Source of the DNA: Pempheris klunzingeri
Lineage: Eukaryota > Chordata > Actinopteri > Acropomatiformes > Pempheridae
Direction: 5' to 3'
DNA length: 64,000 nt
Assembly (NCBI RefSeq): GCF_042242105.1
Contig: NC_092021.1
Location: 7,490,355-7,554,354, forward strand
Positions 13,601-25,408 of the stretch are shown one piece after another. The notes under the pieces were generated by a model. The model was not told where the DNA came from, did not search any database, and saw only the letters and a program-made list of their open reading frames with translations. Numbering within the stretch: the first letter of the stretch is position 1; each line of letters starts with the position of its first letter. The position numbers and the translations under genes were made by a program.

Positions 13601-16600
13601 GCTGCTGCACACCTTCAGGAGTCTGATTTTCCTTGTTTTCATCCATGGTCAAGTCCAGGGAATCCAGCACATCTGCACAAAATCAACACATACAAGTCAG
13701 TTAACTTATTACTTAAATACTGGTGAAGTTATCTCCACTTGAACACCCAAATACTTCAGTTTAATGATGACAATGTTAACACATGTTCATATTTCAGCCA
13801 CCCCAGTCTTTGTGTGAATGCAGAAAGCCACAATGATTTCAAGCAGTGTGTATTAGCAACACAACAAACTGCTCCGGAACCAGTCCACACATTTTACCAT
13901 GTTCAAGTACCAAGTTCATACAATCTGTTAGACTGTTTTTCATTTTTAAACACAAAAGTACAAACTCACAGGCCCCTGAAGAAACCAATCTACTGAATGT
14001 CTTAATCTCATGATGTTGGACTACCTGCAGGCTGTTTGCTGTCTGTTTCTAGCAGATCTGTATGGTAGGCAAGGTCATGGGCATCTGTGTCTCCAAAGCC
14101 TGTGTCAGGGCTGCTGGTTGGCTCATCCTCCAGGGGTGGTGGGGCTGAGAGCCCGGCCTCTTGGCGACTCATCTCCAGCACGGCCGCCAGCATTTCATCA
14201 TCATTTATGCCACTGAAGTCTGCTGAATCCATTGTTGCTCCCCGCTGAAAACACATTAAACAGTGTCAAAACAGCAACAGAGACCAACTAGAATTACCCG
14301 CTCATGGTTGTACTGTATGCCTCTGCAAACCAGTCAAGTTGCAGTTTACATCCATGTCTATACAGACCCACAAATACTGTCACCAATTCAGTATCCAACC
14401 AAATGTGAAATACGGTCTAAAACTCCCCATCTGCTCTGGAGTTATGGTGCTGAATAAAGGTAAGAAAGGTGTTTTTGCAGAACATTATGACGTGACAGTG
14501 GATTTGGATCTTTTGGATTTAAAATTTCATCATTTTATCTTATCTAATTACACATTGGTGAGAAATATTGTCATAATTGGTATATGAATTCTTGAGTCAT
14601 ACCAAAAAAGTTGTTCTTGAGATATAGCATTCATGGAGAAAGGGACGGACAGACGGACAGAAAATGTCACTCCATTCTATTAGACAATTGTGTGAAATTC
14701 TGTCATAATTAGTGTACAAATTCTTAAGATATGACCAAAATGCGTGTTTTGTGAGGTCACAGTGACTTTTACCTATTGCAACCAAAATCTAATCCATTTA
14801 TCCTTGAGTGGACATTTGGGCAAAAAGTTGAATTTCCCTAAATGCGTTCCTGAGATATTGTGTTCACAATAATGGGATGGACATACACATGTACAGACAA
14901 CCCAAAGGCATAATGCCTACAGCCAGAACTGTCGTAGTCTCTGCCCAAAAAATAGTCCTAATTGTTGAGGCCTGTCAGCAAATGCTCACCTCTTCCGGTC
15001 GGTCATCATCATCAGGCAGACAGCTGCTGAAGCGTCGCTTGCGGCTCGCGCTCACCTTTCTGTTGGGCTCTTCTTCACAGTCAGAGTCCACAAGGATTGA
15101 GGTGCAGGTAGAATTGGCCACTTTCCCTCCAATCCTTCTACAAACACACAGTCTAAAGCTTAGTGATTGCATTTACAAGCAAGGTACACACAGATTACAC
15201 ACACATTGTGGGCTACAGAACAAATTGCAGCACACTTAAAAGATCAGATGTTTACTCAAGAAAATCTAAGTGTAACACTTCTTTTTCTTGCTTTAACATC
15301 ATTATTTGGATGTCTTGCAGAACAACAATACTTACCGTAGTGGTGCTGTGGAGGAGTTGACCAACTGTGACGTTTTGAGTGTTCTGGACCTTTAACAACA
15401 AAGAAAATATTTAGAAACCCAATTATTTGATGCCACTTAATTCCCCATCATTTCTCAGCCAAAGGGACCAAATTTAATGCATCCAGGTCAACTGCAAAGC
15501 TTTTACTTTCATTAAAGCTTAATGAATCTGTCAATAGCTCAGAATGTAATTACCCAGAGCGTGAAATGTTTAAATTCATCAGGGCTGTAGTCAACCAAAG
15601 AAAATCAGTCTAATCTTGGCCTTTTACTCTTACACCAATTGATTGGTCGATTGGGGGTCAACGATTAACCCACAAACACGTTTTCTTCTTCTGGTCCGTG
15701 GTCTTTTATCTTGTAGTGTATTACTCTTCTTGCAGGGGATGGACAGACAATTATTTCACCACTATGCCAAAGGCGAATGTGTGTGTGAGGACAATGTCAC
15801 CAACACCCATCCCCCTTCTGCTCAGCGTTCTTCTTGCACCCTCTTTCAATCACTCCCTTCAATCCAGTGCATGTCCTCCACTAGTAGCAAATTACAGTAT
15901 TGCGCCATGTTAAATACACAAAAATGGATTGAGGAAGATTTTCTCCTCATGAAAGTAACACCAGCAATCGTCCAATCAACAAGATTTTGGTTGGACAAGA
16001 GCGATTGACCAACCAATTCACCAACTGACCAGTTGACATGATGCGACCCCATAGAGTTACATTTTATTTAAATGTTATAGATGTCTTACATGGAAGCTTG
16101 GGAACTCCAGCCAAGATTAATAGGGGGTCGTGTGGATTCAGTGCAGTGGGACAGCAAGGTCAGGTACCGGGGGATTACCACCTGCTGGCCCAGCTTGCTG
16201 TTCAGAGACAGCTGAGCATTAAAGCTGTACCGTTTCAGGTGTAAGATGAGCACTCTGGGGGGACAAAAGATACATTAGAAATCAAAAAGTAATTGGCCTC
16301 TTTGCTTATCAAGAGCTTTTATTATTCTGCTCATTTTATGGATGAGAATGTAAGTACTAATCTAATGTTTTAGAATTCTGTGAGCTTATTCTCAACTTCA
16401 AGCATTTGACAATGCGTGTGACAACTTGTCATTGTGCATCTCACTCTCAGTAGTTTTCGTGTAGCTACCTGGGCAGTTTGCTGAATTTATGAGTAACAGT
16501 CGCTGCTTTGCCATTGCACTTTTCACATGAGTACTCAATTTCCTCCATCTGCAAAAGAAAAAGTAACCTCTATCATTATATATAAAAATATTATATATGT

Positions 16601-19600
16601 AATAGTTTGTAGGGATAGTTACTTGCAAAAGGAATGCAACAAGCTTGGACAGTGGCCAAAATCTGATTGTTCATTGAAATTGATTTGAACTATAAACTGT
16701 TAATGCAAAAGACTCACCCTAAAAAAGAGATCCAGAGAATCCTGGATAGAGCGCAGTGGGAGGGTTTTCTTTCTGCGTGGTAGGTCAATGGACAAGTCAT
16801 TGAACTGCTCTCGCTTGGTCACCACCTCACCACAGCTGCAAAACATGAAGGCATCACACCATGTATTTTCTCCAGAGCCAATGAATACATTACAAGGATA
16901 ATTTGATCAAGTTATAGTCAGATGACCAAGCAGGAGACAGGCCTCACCCTTTGCAGGTGATGGTGTGCTGCACCTCAAATTCCATGTTGACCGCCACAGG
17001 GCAGGTGTAGATGCGGGTGGTGTCCACCTCTTCACCAGGCTCTGCCTTAGCTGCTGCTGACACTGCATCTTGGCCATTCTCACATACCACAGAGGACGAT
17101 GAGGACGCTGCAGCTTCATTTGTCCAGCTCTTGTTCATTTTCTCCACATCATCCTTTAACTGGTCCAAACACTGGCTCAGGAACTCATGAGCATCCTGGT
17201 AAACATTGTTACGTACAAGGACTTAATTAAGCACAACAACTAAATATAACAGGAGGGTACTCCAGACAGGTGGCAAATCAAAAGAAAAATGTAAAGAATT
17301 CTTTTAGCACAGCCTTGATTTACACATCTAAACACTGATTTTAAGGGGATGGAAACGTATGCAGCTCATCGTTTTGTGATGTATGTATTTGTACAGATTA
17401 ATTCTTACAGATTTTTTGTGGCATAACATCCACTAGGAAAAGTACCTTAATAAAACAAATGTTGTTTAGTTGTTACAAGTACCAAAAGGCCACAACTGCT
17501 CTGAACTGTTTATTCTAGATTATTCTTACATTCTGCATGTTCCCAGAGAAGCGCTCTGCTGTGGAGGAGATGGCACTCTTCACTTTCCTCAAGAGGTCCT
17601 TTTTGGTCTCTGGACAGCCAACGTCTTTCTTGACCATAAGGTGAGCAAAACGCCTGCAGGTATTGAAGATACACAGAAAAAAGTCACACATTTTGAAACA
17701 TTTATCTTTGCACCATATGAACATGTTTGTTGAAACAAGTTCAATTGCTATAAGCACTTTTCAGCAGGTTTTGACAAAGTTGCTAGAGTTCCAAGTTGAC
17801 AAAAAAGTTAAAAAGATTTTTAGCTTATTAACTTTGAGCTTGTTAAACGATCCTTTAACAATCTGAGTGACATCACAAATCACACAGACTTCCTTCAATC
17901 TGCCCATTGACAGAGCCTAGTTTAGTACCTGAGCAGTGCATTGATGGGCACCTTTCTCCATGGGATGCTCTGCCTCAGCATGTCATTGGAGAAAGAGGGA
18001 AGGCTGAAGAGGGACTGCAGGATGGCGTTCATGTAGCAAGTATTGCCCAGGTTGGAAAATCTGCAACATATGAATGAAAGGATTTACACAATAGATCGCA
18101 AAAAAAGAACACAATAATTTCCAACACTGTGTTTCTTCCAGGACTTAGAGTATGGCAAAAAAAACAAAACTGACTCTTGGAGGGAGATTTTTTCTTTCTT
18201 ATAATAGCTAAGAAAGGGGCATAAACAGCTTCTTCCTTGGGTGTCATTTTGGTTTATAAATGCAATCCAGTCTCTCTACACATACTCCGACTTACAGTGG
18301 GGCAAAAAAGTATTTAGTCAGCCACCAATTGTGCAAGTTCTCCCACTTAAAAAGATGAGAGAGGCCTTTAATTTTCATCATAGGTACACTTCAACTATGA
18401 GAGACAGAATGGGGGGAAAGAATCCAGGAAATCACATTGTAGGATTTTTAATGAATTAATTGGTAAATTCCTCGGTAAAATAAGTATTTGGTCACCTACA
18501 AACAAGCAAGATTTCTGGCTCTCACAGACCTGTAACTTCTTCAAGAGGCTCCTCTGTCCTCCACTCGTTACCTGTATTAATGGCACTTGTTTGAACTCGT
18601 TATCAGTATAAAAGACACCTGTCCACAACCTCAAACAGTCACACTCCAAACTCCACTATGGCCAAGACCAAAGAGCTGTCAAAGGACACCAGAAACAAAA
18701 TTGTAGACCTGCACCAGGCTGGGAAGACTGAATGTGCAATAGGTAAGCAGCTTGGTGTGAAGAAATCAACTGTGGGAGCAATTATTAGAAAATGGAAGAT
18801 ATACAAGACCACTGATAATCTCCCTTGATCTGGGGCTCCACGCAAGATCTCACCCCGTGGGGTCAAAATGATCACAAGAACGGTGAGCAAAAATCCCAGA
18901 ACCACACGGGGGGACCTAGTGAATGACCTGCAGAGAGCTGGGACCAAAGTAACAAAGGCTACCATCAGTAACACACTACGCCGCCAGGGACTCAAATCCT
19001 GCAGTGCCAGACGTGTCCCCTTGCTTAAGCCAGTACATGTCCAGGCCCGTCTGAAGTTTGCTAGAGAGCATTTGGATGATCCAGAAGAGGATTGGGAGAA
19101 TGTCAGATAAAACCAAAATAGAACTTTTTGGTAAAAACTCAACTTGTCGTGTTTGGAGGAGAAAGAATGCTGAGTTGCATCCAAAGAACACCATACTTAC
19201 TGTGAAGCATGGGGGTGGAAACATCATGCTTTGGGGCTGTTTTTCTGCAAAGGGACCAGGACGACTGATCCGTGTAAAGGAAAGAATGAATGGGGCCATG
19301 TATCGTGAGATTTTGACTGAAAACCTTCTTCCATCAGCAAGGGCATTGAAGATGAAACGTGGCTGGGTCTTTCAGCATGACAATGATCCCAAACACACCG
19401 CCCGGGCAACGAAGGAGTGGCTTCGTAAGAAGCATTTCAAGGTCCTGGAGTGGCCTAGCCAGTCTCCAGATCTCAACCCCATAGAAAATCTTTGGAGGGA
19501 GTTGAAAGTCCGTGTTGCCCAGCGACAGCCCCAAAACATCACTGCTCTAGAGGAGATCTGCATGGAGGAATGGGCCAAAATACCAGCAACAGTGTGTGAA

Positions 19601-22600
19601 AACCTTGTGAAGACTTACAGAAAACGTTTGACCTCTGTCATTGCCAACAAAGGGTATATAACAAAGTATTGAGATGAACTTTTGTTATTGACCAAATACT
19701 TATTTTCCACCATAATTTGCAAATAAATTCTTTAAAAATCAGATAATGTGATTTTCTCATTTTGTCTCTCATAGTTGAGGTATACCTATGATGGAAAATT
19801 ACAGGCCTCTCTCATCTTTTTAAGTGGGAGAACTTGCACAATTGGTGGCTGACTAAATACTTTTTTGCCCCACTGTACATGTAGCAGAGCCCACCTGACT
19901 TATTCTTACCCTTGTAGTGGGGGTTGAGGCTGGGCCAGAGTGGAGGGCCTCTGCTTGTTCCAGCCACCGTAGTCCAGAGAGGGGCGTACCTTCTTGAAAG
20001 GAGTGGAGTGATTGGGCAGCACCAGGCTTCTCTTGACTGTGGTGGTCTGTACTGTACTGGATGGCCTGGGGGGGGGTGGGAGGTTTAGTAAAAATTATCC
20101 ATTTGTCAATTGTTTGGCCTCATTAGGATTTGCTGAAATTTGTTTCAACATGACAATTAGATTTAAGTGTAATTAAAATGATCCAAATCCATTTTGAAAA
20201 ACCGCATACAAGTTCAGTAATTACTGTCCAAAAATGTTTATCCATAAAATAAACATGCGCAGTACTGTTCTTCATCTTCTACTAGATAAAAAAGAAACAC
20301 TAGAGATGTTTCACTGCTCACCTTGTTTGGCGAGGAAGAGGTGTGCTGACCCCATTCATTTAACACCGCTAGCTTGTGCATTTTAGATGGCCACTAAAGA
20401 AACTCACCTGTCTAAGAAAGAATGGCTCTGGCTATAGTCTTTAGTCATAGATCGGCTGCCATAGAATGATGATGGCTGAAGGGGATTTGAACCAAGTGGA
20501 GCTGAGGGTAAGAAGGAAAAGGTGTGATGAAGTCTATACAGGTATACATGTGAATATTCCATTTATCATCTCAGAATTTACGAAGGGCAGTTACAAAAAG
20601 TATTCTAAATTCTCTAAATGTTATTGTAGATTAATTCAACATGCAAAAACGAATTTTACTGAGTAACTGAAGACATTAAGATTGGTATATAGATGCTGCT
20701 GAGTTGTGGGTGTAGATGTTTACCTGAGCTCCTGTTCTCCTCTGCCTGCTTCAGCTTATCTTTGCAGCTCAGTAGAAACTTCCTGGATGGATCTGAAGTA
20801 GCCTTGTTGTTGCTAAGAATGTGCATATATTTTTCCCATGTTATGTGATTGTGGAAACTGTGCAATAATACACAACAAAAAACAAAACTTTTGTACGCGC
20901 TTTGATCAATGATCTAAACTCTTCCATTTTGCCACTGATGGCCGTTACACATGAATATGATACAATGTTGTTGTTACACTACTGCATTGTATAGTAACAT
21001 TCTACTATCCGTCATATCGCCAGATGATACAAAAAAAAAAAAAGATAGAGAGCCTGACAAAAGACTACAGAAGTCAGGGTCATTCCATGTGTATGCAGCA
21101 CCACTACAGCTCAGTCTGGGCAGTGAGGCGTGTTGCTTTCACCTTGAGGAGTCATTTTCCTTGGGGTAATCCTCATTCAGGTCACTTTCAGAGTTAAGGA
21201 GTCTTTTTCTCTTTTCGCTCCTGAAAAACACGACATGGAACAATTCGTGTCACAACAGGGCCCCAGGCTAACGTTTTACAGTGGTGGCAGTGCTGCCACT
21301 AAGATTTTCAGTTAGTGGGTGTAGCACATAATTTGGTTGCACAAAAACTGGGAGATCACATCTCAGCTTTCATGAAGGCATTTTATATGAAATCAGAGTG
21401 TGAACACAAAAACTCTAATTAGGTGCAACAATGGATTTTTATTAACATAGCAATAGGCTAAAATAAAAGTGCTTTGTTTAAAGTTCATGCAGTTCAATAA
21501 CTTAATATTAATTAATATATATTTTTGGACAGTCTGGATAGATTTCTGGTGGTATTGGAGCCCTGCACAAGCCTGACGATTCCAAAAATGGAAAAACAAA
21601 CACAACACCTAAAGAAAGAAAGAAAATGACGGGTGTCGCAGTTCTCCTTTAGGACAGTCACATGCAGGAACATTGTGACAAGGAACACAGGCCTGTTGCC
21701 GTTGTCATTAGGAAGAAAACTTTTACATTTTCTCAGGCCGAGCTCTATTGTGACAATACCAAGCATCATCACCTAAAGTCATGTTTAAAAATGATCGACT
21801 GGCAATAGGAGCAAGAACTTCTATCACACCTGTTCTCAGAGAGTCCAGTGCGAGTGGGAGTGGAGGCAGCTCTACTCGGGCTGCCCAGAGGCTTCCGTGG
21901 TGTTGTGTCCTCTCGGCCTTCTGCACTCTGCCGCCTTGGTGTCGTCTGGAAAATGTTGGGAGTCTCAATATTTAAGCCAAATGCAAACAAGCTCTTGTCT
22001 AAATATTTTCATACTAAAAATTTGTGCTTTTGCTCACCTGTCTCTCTCCTGACGGATTGGCCTCATTTTTCACAGAGCGGTTCCCAAGCACACCGAAGTT
22101 TGCACTTCCATGGGATGATTTTAAAACTGCAAAATTAAGTAAGAATAAGAATTTGGGATAAAGCATGTGGATGAAGGGATTCTCTGAACAAATTAGTCTG
22201 GGGTTAGGAATCCCCTTCTCACAAAACATTGCCATAATATTTCGAAGCCTATGGCCATTCTGATGACATTAGCCCCAATTTACTGTTTGCTCATTTCACT
22301 GTGAATGATACTTCATTGTATTGTGTTTGTACATATAAAATTATAGATAAAAAGGTTGTCTTTGAGCTGCTGTTATTTTGATATTTTTCCAAGTAGGGTT
22401 GAGCACGTTAAATTGTCAACCAACTATGTATCACAATTACTATACTGTGTAGGATATTGGGATGCAAGATATTGTTTACATTTTCTTTTCTACACTGTCA
22501 TTAATTTGTGCCTATAGGTAGAGGCCTGCTGTCCCTGAACACGAAGTGAGTGGGATGGGGGCATTAATAAATCATGCCATCAAAACTGGGCTGGGATAAC

Positions 22601-25408
22601 CCTTCCTTAAGGGATAACCCTGCCTTAAGAGTTGGCAGAAATCGGGGAAATCATGATCAGAGTCATTTTAAAATAGCTTTACCAATTTCAGCATTTATAT
22701 TCTGAAAATTAGAGGCCTGTTTTGACAAACTGACTCCAGATCAGCAAAGAGGTTCAATGCATTGTTGCCTGTTATCCTCAAACCTACCAACCTTCTTTAA
22801 GATTAACTTATAAATCAAAATGGAAGGTAACCACACAGAATAGTTCTTTATCTAAGGCTATGTCAAAGTTCAACGGAAATCATATTCAGTGATCTCTTTT
22901 TGTGTCAGTAGCAGGGAATGAGAAACAAAGTACAAGACACAAAGTAAACAAACTTGCACTGCAGCCTACATGTCATGGGTAGACAGTGTGTTAGTAGAAG
23001 TAGTGAAGAGTAAAGATCAGACCAGCATCTATCTATCAAAAAATTATGTTTGCAGGTACAATTGCATGCTGTACATTAGCAGTGAACTTTCCCCAAGTGA
23101 ATATGAAAAAACGCAGACCTGTAATTGTGCAATTCGGTACCAATACAGCATTACCTTAAGAGATACAACTAAAGCACTCCTAACTACAAATGACTTTATA
23201 CTTCAAAACCATCAGTGCACAAGTTAAACAGTAGAACTATATATACCATCAGAAATAAGTTTTAGTTTTTATTGTTAACTTAATTTTGTACCATAAACAA
23301 AGCTTTGCAATTTAAAATGAGTAGTTGTAAACTTACTGGTCTTTGCCTGCTTCAGCTTTTCCAGGTACTCTTTAGTCTTCTGAAGTAACGTTTGTGGAAT
23401 CTTATCCAAGGTGATAACAGAGTTATCCTTCAGTGTCAGCATGATTCGGTTCATATTCTGGGAGACGCTCTTCACATTCTGGTTCAGCTGAGGGCAAGAA
23501 AACAATGCAAGATAGTCAGTTTAACGCATTTGTCTTTTGTCTATGTTCCCTGTGACTACTGTGAATACTGCATATGTTGGTGTTGCTGATGCTGACATTT
23601 GCAAGGAGAGCATTGTGTGAAAAGAAACGTTGATTGACCCTGTCTGGACCTGATCCTGGTCCAGACTTAAACCCAGGTTTTCACATACACATTTCATATG
23701 TCCTAGCCCACTGACCTACCAAATAACCTTTACCGATTTATTGAAGTCTCACATCAATAATGCTCTAAAGACTTGCTCTAAAGGTGACTTTAAAAAGTTT
23801 ACAGCTTGCCCCTTGCAAAAGGTGACAGTTGCCAGAATGCCCATATAAACCCATACTCCTGCAGCAGCACAATTCCCCTGATTTATCTTTTTACAGACTA
23901 CAACCGATGTGCACATGAAGTGTAGGGTTGTGAGTCACAGACAGTGTGTTTTCATTTTTGAGACTATGTTTTTGGACCCAGAACAGCACTGTTAAACCTT
24001 TTCATCAAATTTGTGTAATGTGTATATTTACAGACTACAGTGCACTATGGGAGGGATAGTTAATGCAGAACCACCAGCTGGTACTAGCAAAATGAATACC
24101 AGCAGGGATATCAGGCTCAGTGGCAGTCATTAAGTAATTTGCTGAAAGCTATAGCAGTAGTTAAGCAAAATAAAGACACTTTTACTTATTTCTGTATGAA
24201 AGGGCCGCACACACCTTGCGTAAAAAATATCAAACAGAGACTGCTCACTGTTTGTAGAACGGATATCCATGGCACACACACACCACTACACACTGCCCTC
24301 GTGCCTGGTGTAGCCAGTTTCATTGATTGTAGTGGAGCATAGTGTTGCGGCTTGACCTACATTTTATTTTCAATCAATTGAAAGTGACGCTGTGTGACTC
24401 CTGTCCATCATGCAATGCATCCAGTGCAGTGGTCAGGGTCCATGTGAGAACTCGTGAGGCACACAGCTGTGATAGTTGTTACTACTGTTGACACCATAGG
24501 TAAAATAGACTATGGTTAACACAAAGGAAGCTGCCCCAATCTTTCGACCTCTGTTTTGTTTGGTTCTCATGCTTTTATGCAGGTAGAAGCACATATATAT
24601 GCATGTAGACAGGTGAAAGGGGACACATTTCTGTAGGTCCATTCTATATTTCAGATTGTATTACAGACAACTGAACAGTACTGGATTTACAGATTTTTTT
24701 TATTTTAAAAGGCACTTTAAGTTTCCAAGGTGTTTGATACTTTCTAAGCTGAGCATTGCTTTAAACTGAAAATGGGGACACATTACAGTTGTTTGAGGAA
24801 ACTATCATTACAATTTGGGTGTCACAACTGACGGGGCCAAGAGAGAGTTTGAGAGTCTGCATGTGCACTTTGACCTTTTACATTTTTCTTCCAGACATAA
24901 TATGTGGCTTTGTGGTATTGGATATAGTTGGCCAGCTGTGGATTGGCAACTTTTATTAATCCTGGTATATGTCTAATACATTTGTCATATTTGAATTTTT
25001 AGCTCGTCTTTTATGTGTGTAAATGAATTGTGCATTTGTGTTGCCACTTGGGGGACGAATAAAGTATTTTGAACTGAACTGAACATCTCACAAATGACAC
25101 AGATAAGCTAAGTCGTTGTTCTCAAAATATTACAATGAAATACTGAACATGAACACAGCTTTATAATACAAAGCGATCTTTTAGTAGTTGCACCCATTAT
25201 TTAATACATACAAGCAAAACAAACTAAACGATACCTGGAACGTCCTGGAAGCTCCACCACAGCTAAATCTTAGACAGAGGCTGACTTTGTTGTCCTTTTC
25301 CAGAATCTCAAAAGTTCCCTCTTTCCATCTAGTGGTGCCCAGGTCAATGCTGTTGACGCGGATCTTAACAGCGCCACCGCTGGAGAGTTTGGGCACTAAG
25401 GTAGCCAT
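10619..25408 (-). CDS. usp37: usp37, ubiquitin carboxyl-terminal hydrolase 37, 23 coding exons
   Basis: USP37 is a cell-cycle deubiquitinase (cyclin A stabilisation, G1/S entry, replication-stress response). Exons on the minus strand: 25408-25235, 23487-23337, 22126-22038, 21945-21830, 21220-21143, 20812-20724, 20501-20408, 20065-19910, 18060-17929, 17653-17530, 17195-16948, 16835-16718, 16548-16469, 16254-16090, 15389-15336, 15137-14990, 14244-14025, 13672-13506, 12942-12882, 12550-12435, 12175-12106, 11553-11415, 10706-10619. All join in phase to 958 residues (human 979). Residues 1-100 are the N-terminal PH-like domain. The Cys box is [18 protein letters not shown] (Cys about 324), zinc-ribbon Cys pairs lie in EYSCEKC, and the His box is [10 protein letters not shown] (His about 885). 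Three ubiquitin-interacting motifs interrupt the catalytic domain: [27 protein letters not shown] and [18 protein letters not shown] degrons occur in YPKENDSS and [11 protein letters not shown]. The catalytic residues look intact. It is head-to-head with cnot9. Confidence 0.96.
10841..11240 (+). repeat. dispersed teleost repeat, copy A (usp37 intron)
   Basis: This copy shares long segments with copies near 46.5-46.9 kb (same strand) and 39.4-39.7 kb (opposite strand). Shared blocks include CTGATTGGTTAGTCACAAGG, TTTACxAAAxxAxxATCATGCTGTT and CCCCCTGCTGGCCATTAGAA. Copy A is the longest; it includes the CATAGACTTCCACACAATCAG block. It fills most of the intron 10707-11414. There is no coding capacity. 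The class (SINE or MITE) is not decided. Confidence 0.75.
11554..14024. other. usp37 3' introns without further features
   Basis: The introns 11554-12105, 12551-12881, 12943-13505 and 13673-14024, together with one shorter intron in this span, show only unique-looking AT-rich sequence. I see no second gene, RNA gene or clear repeat in them. Confidence 0.5.
14440..14930. repeat. dispersed repeat in usp37 intron
   Basis: The segment contains internal near-repeats of an unusual type: AATTGGTATATGAATTCTTG / AATTAGTGTACAAATTCTTA, GTTCTTGAGATATAGCATTC / GTTCCTGAGATATTGTGTTC, and a GGACGGACAGACGGACAG run near 14643. It ends near CAAAGGCATAATGCCTACAG. I recognise this as a common teleost interspersed repeat. 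It has no ORF. Confidence 0.6.
15580..16035. repeat. hAT-like non-autonomous element, decayed
   Basis: The left end begins CAGGGCTGTAGTCAACCAAAG, an end I recognise from abundant fish hAT-like MITEs. The right side contains inverted relatives of the TTGGTTGAC/GATTGGTCGATT words (CGATTGACCAACCAATTCAC), but no clean terminal CTG was found, so the right border is approximate. It lies in usp37 intron 15390-16089. ORFs inside show no known domain. Confidence 0.5.
18295..19875 (+). mobile_element. full-length Tc1-like DNA transposon inserted antisense in usp37 intron 8
   Basis: Both ends read CAGTGGGGCAAAAAAGTATT inward and are flanked by TA (18293-18294 and 19876-19877), the Tc1/mariner target duplication. 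The inverted repeats are about 190-200 bp and carry an inner copy of the AAGTATTTGGTCA word at each end (about 18477-18494 and 19690-19707), an IR/DR arrangement as in Sleeping Beauty-type elements. Total length is 1581 bp, the normal size of an intact element. It encodes the broken transposase listed separately. It lies between the usp37 exons ending at 18060 and 19910, on the opposite strand. Confidence 0.93.
18658..19672 (+). pseudogene. Tc1-like transposase, inactivated by one stop and one frameshift
   Basis: Reading starts at ATG 18658 ([20 protein letters not shown], the paired-type DNA-binding region). It meets an in-frame TGA at 18826-18828 where the family has an arginine codon (CGA to TGA). 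It continues open to a stop just after EEDWENV near 19105. There, bases coding the family LWSDET segment are partly deleted and the frame shifts. The downstream frame stays open to 19672, with [22 protein letters not shown] and [15 protein letters not shown], so the DDE aspartates and glutamate are still visible although the SDET glutamate is now lysine. The light damage suggests a fairly young insertion. Confidence 0.9.
20813..25234. other. usp37 5' introns, no further gene
   Basis: The larger introns 21221-21829, 22127-23336 and 23488-25234 hold AT-rich sequence without a supported exon or RNA gene. An A-run lies near 21028. At 24990-25080 a segment ending in GGGGGACGAATAAAGTATT plus short tandem GAACT units resembles the 3' tail of a fish LINE; this is only a weak suggestion. 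I see nothing else I can support. Confidence 0.4.

Noticed and set aside
14639-14665. GGACGGACAGACGG run considered as a CRISPR-like or regulatory tandem
   Set aside because: It is a short internal part of a common fish interspersed repeat and has no repeat-spacer pattern.
18639-19299. Minus-strand ORFs of 181 and 107 codons, hydrophobic, within usp37 intron 8
   Set aside because: They are the antisense of the Tc1-like transposase.
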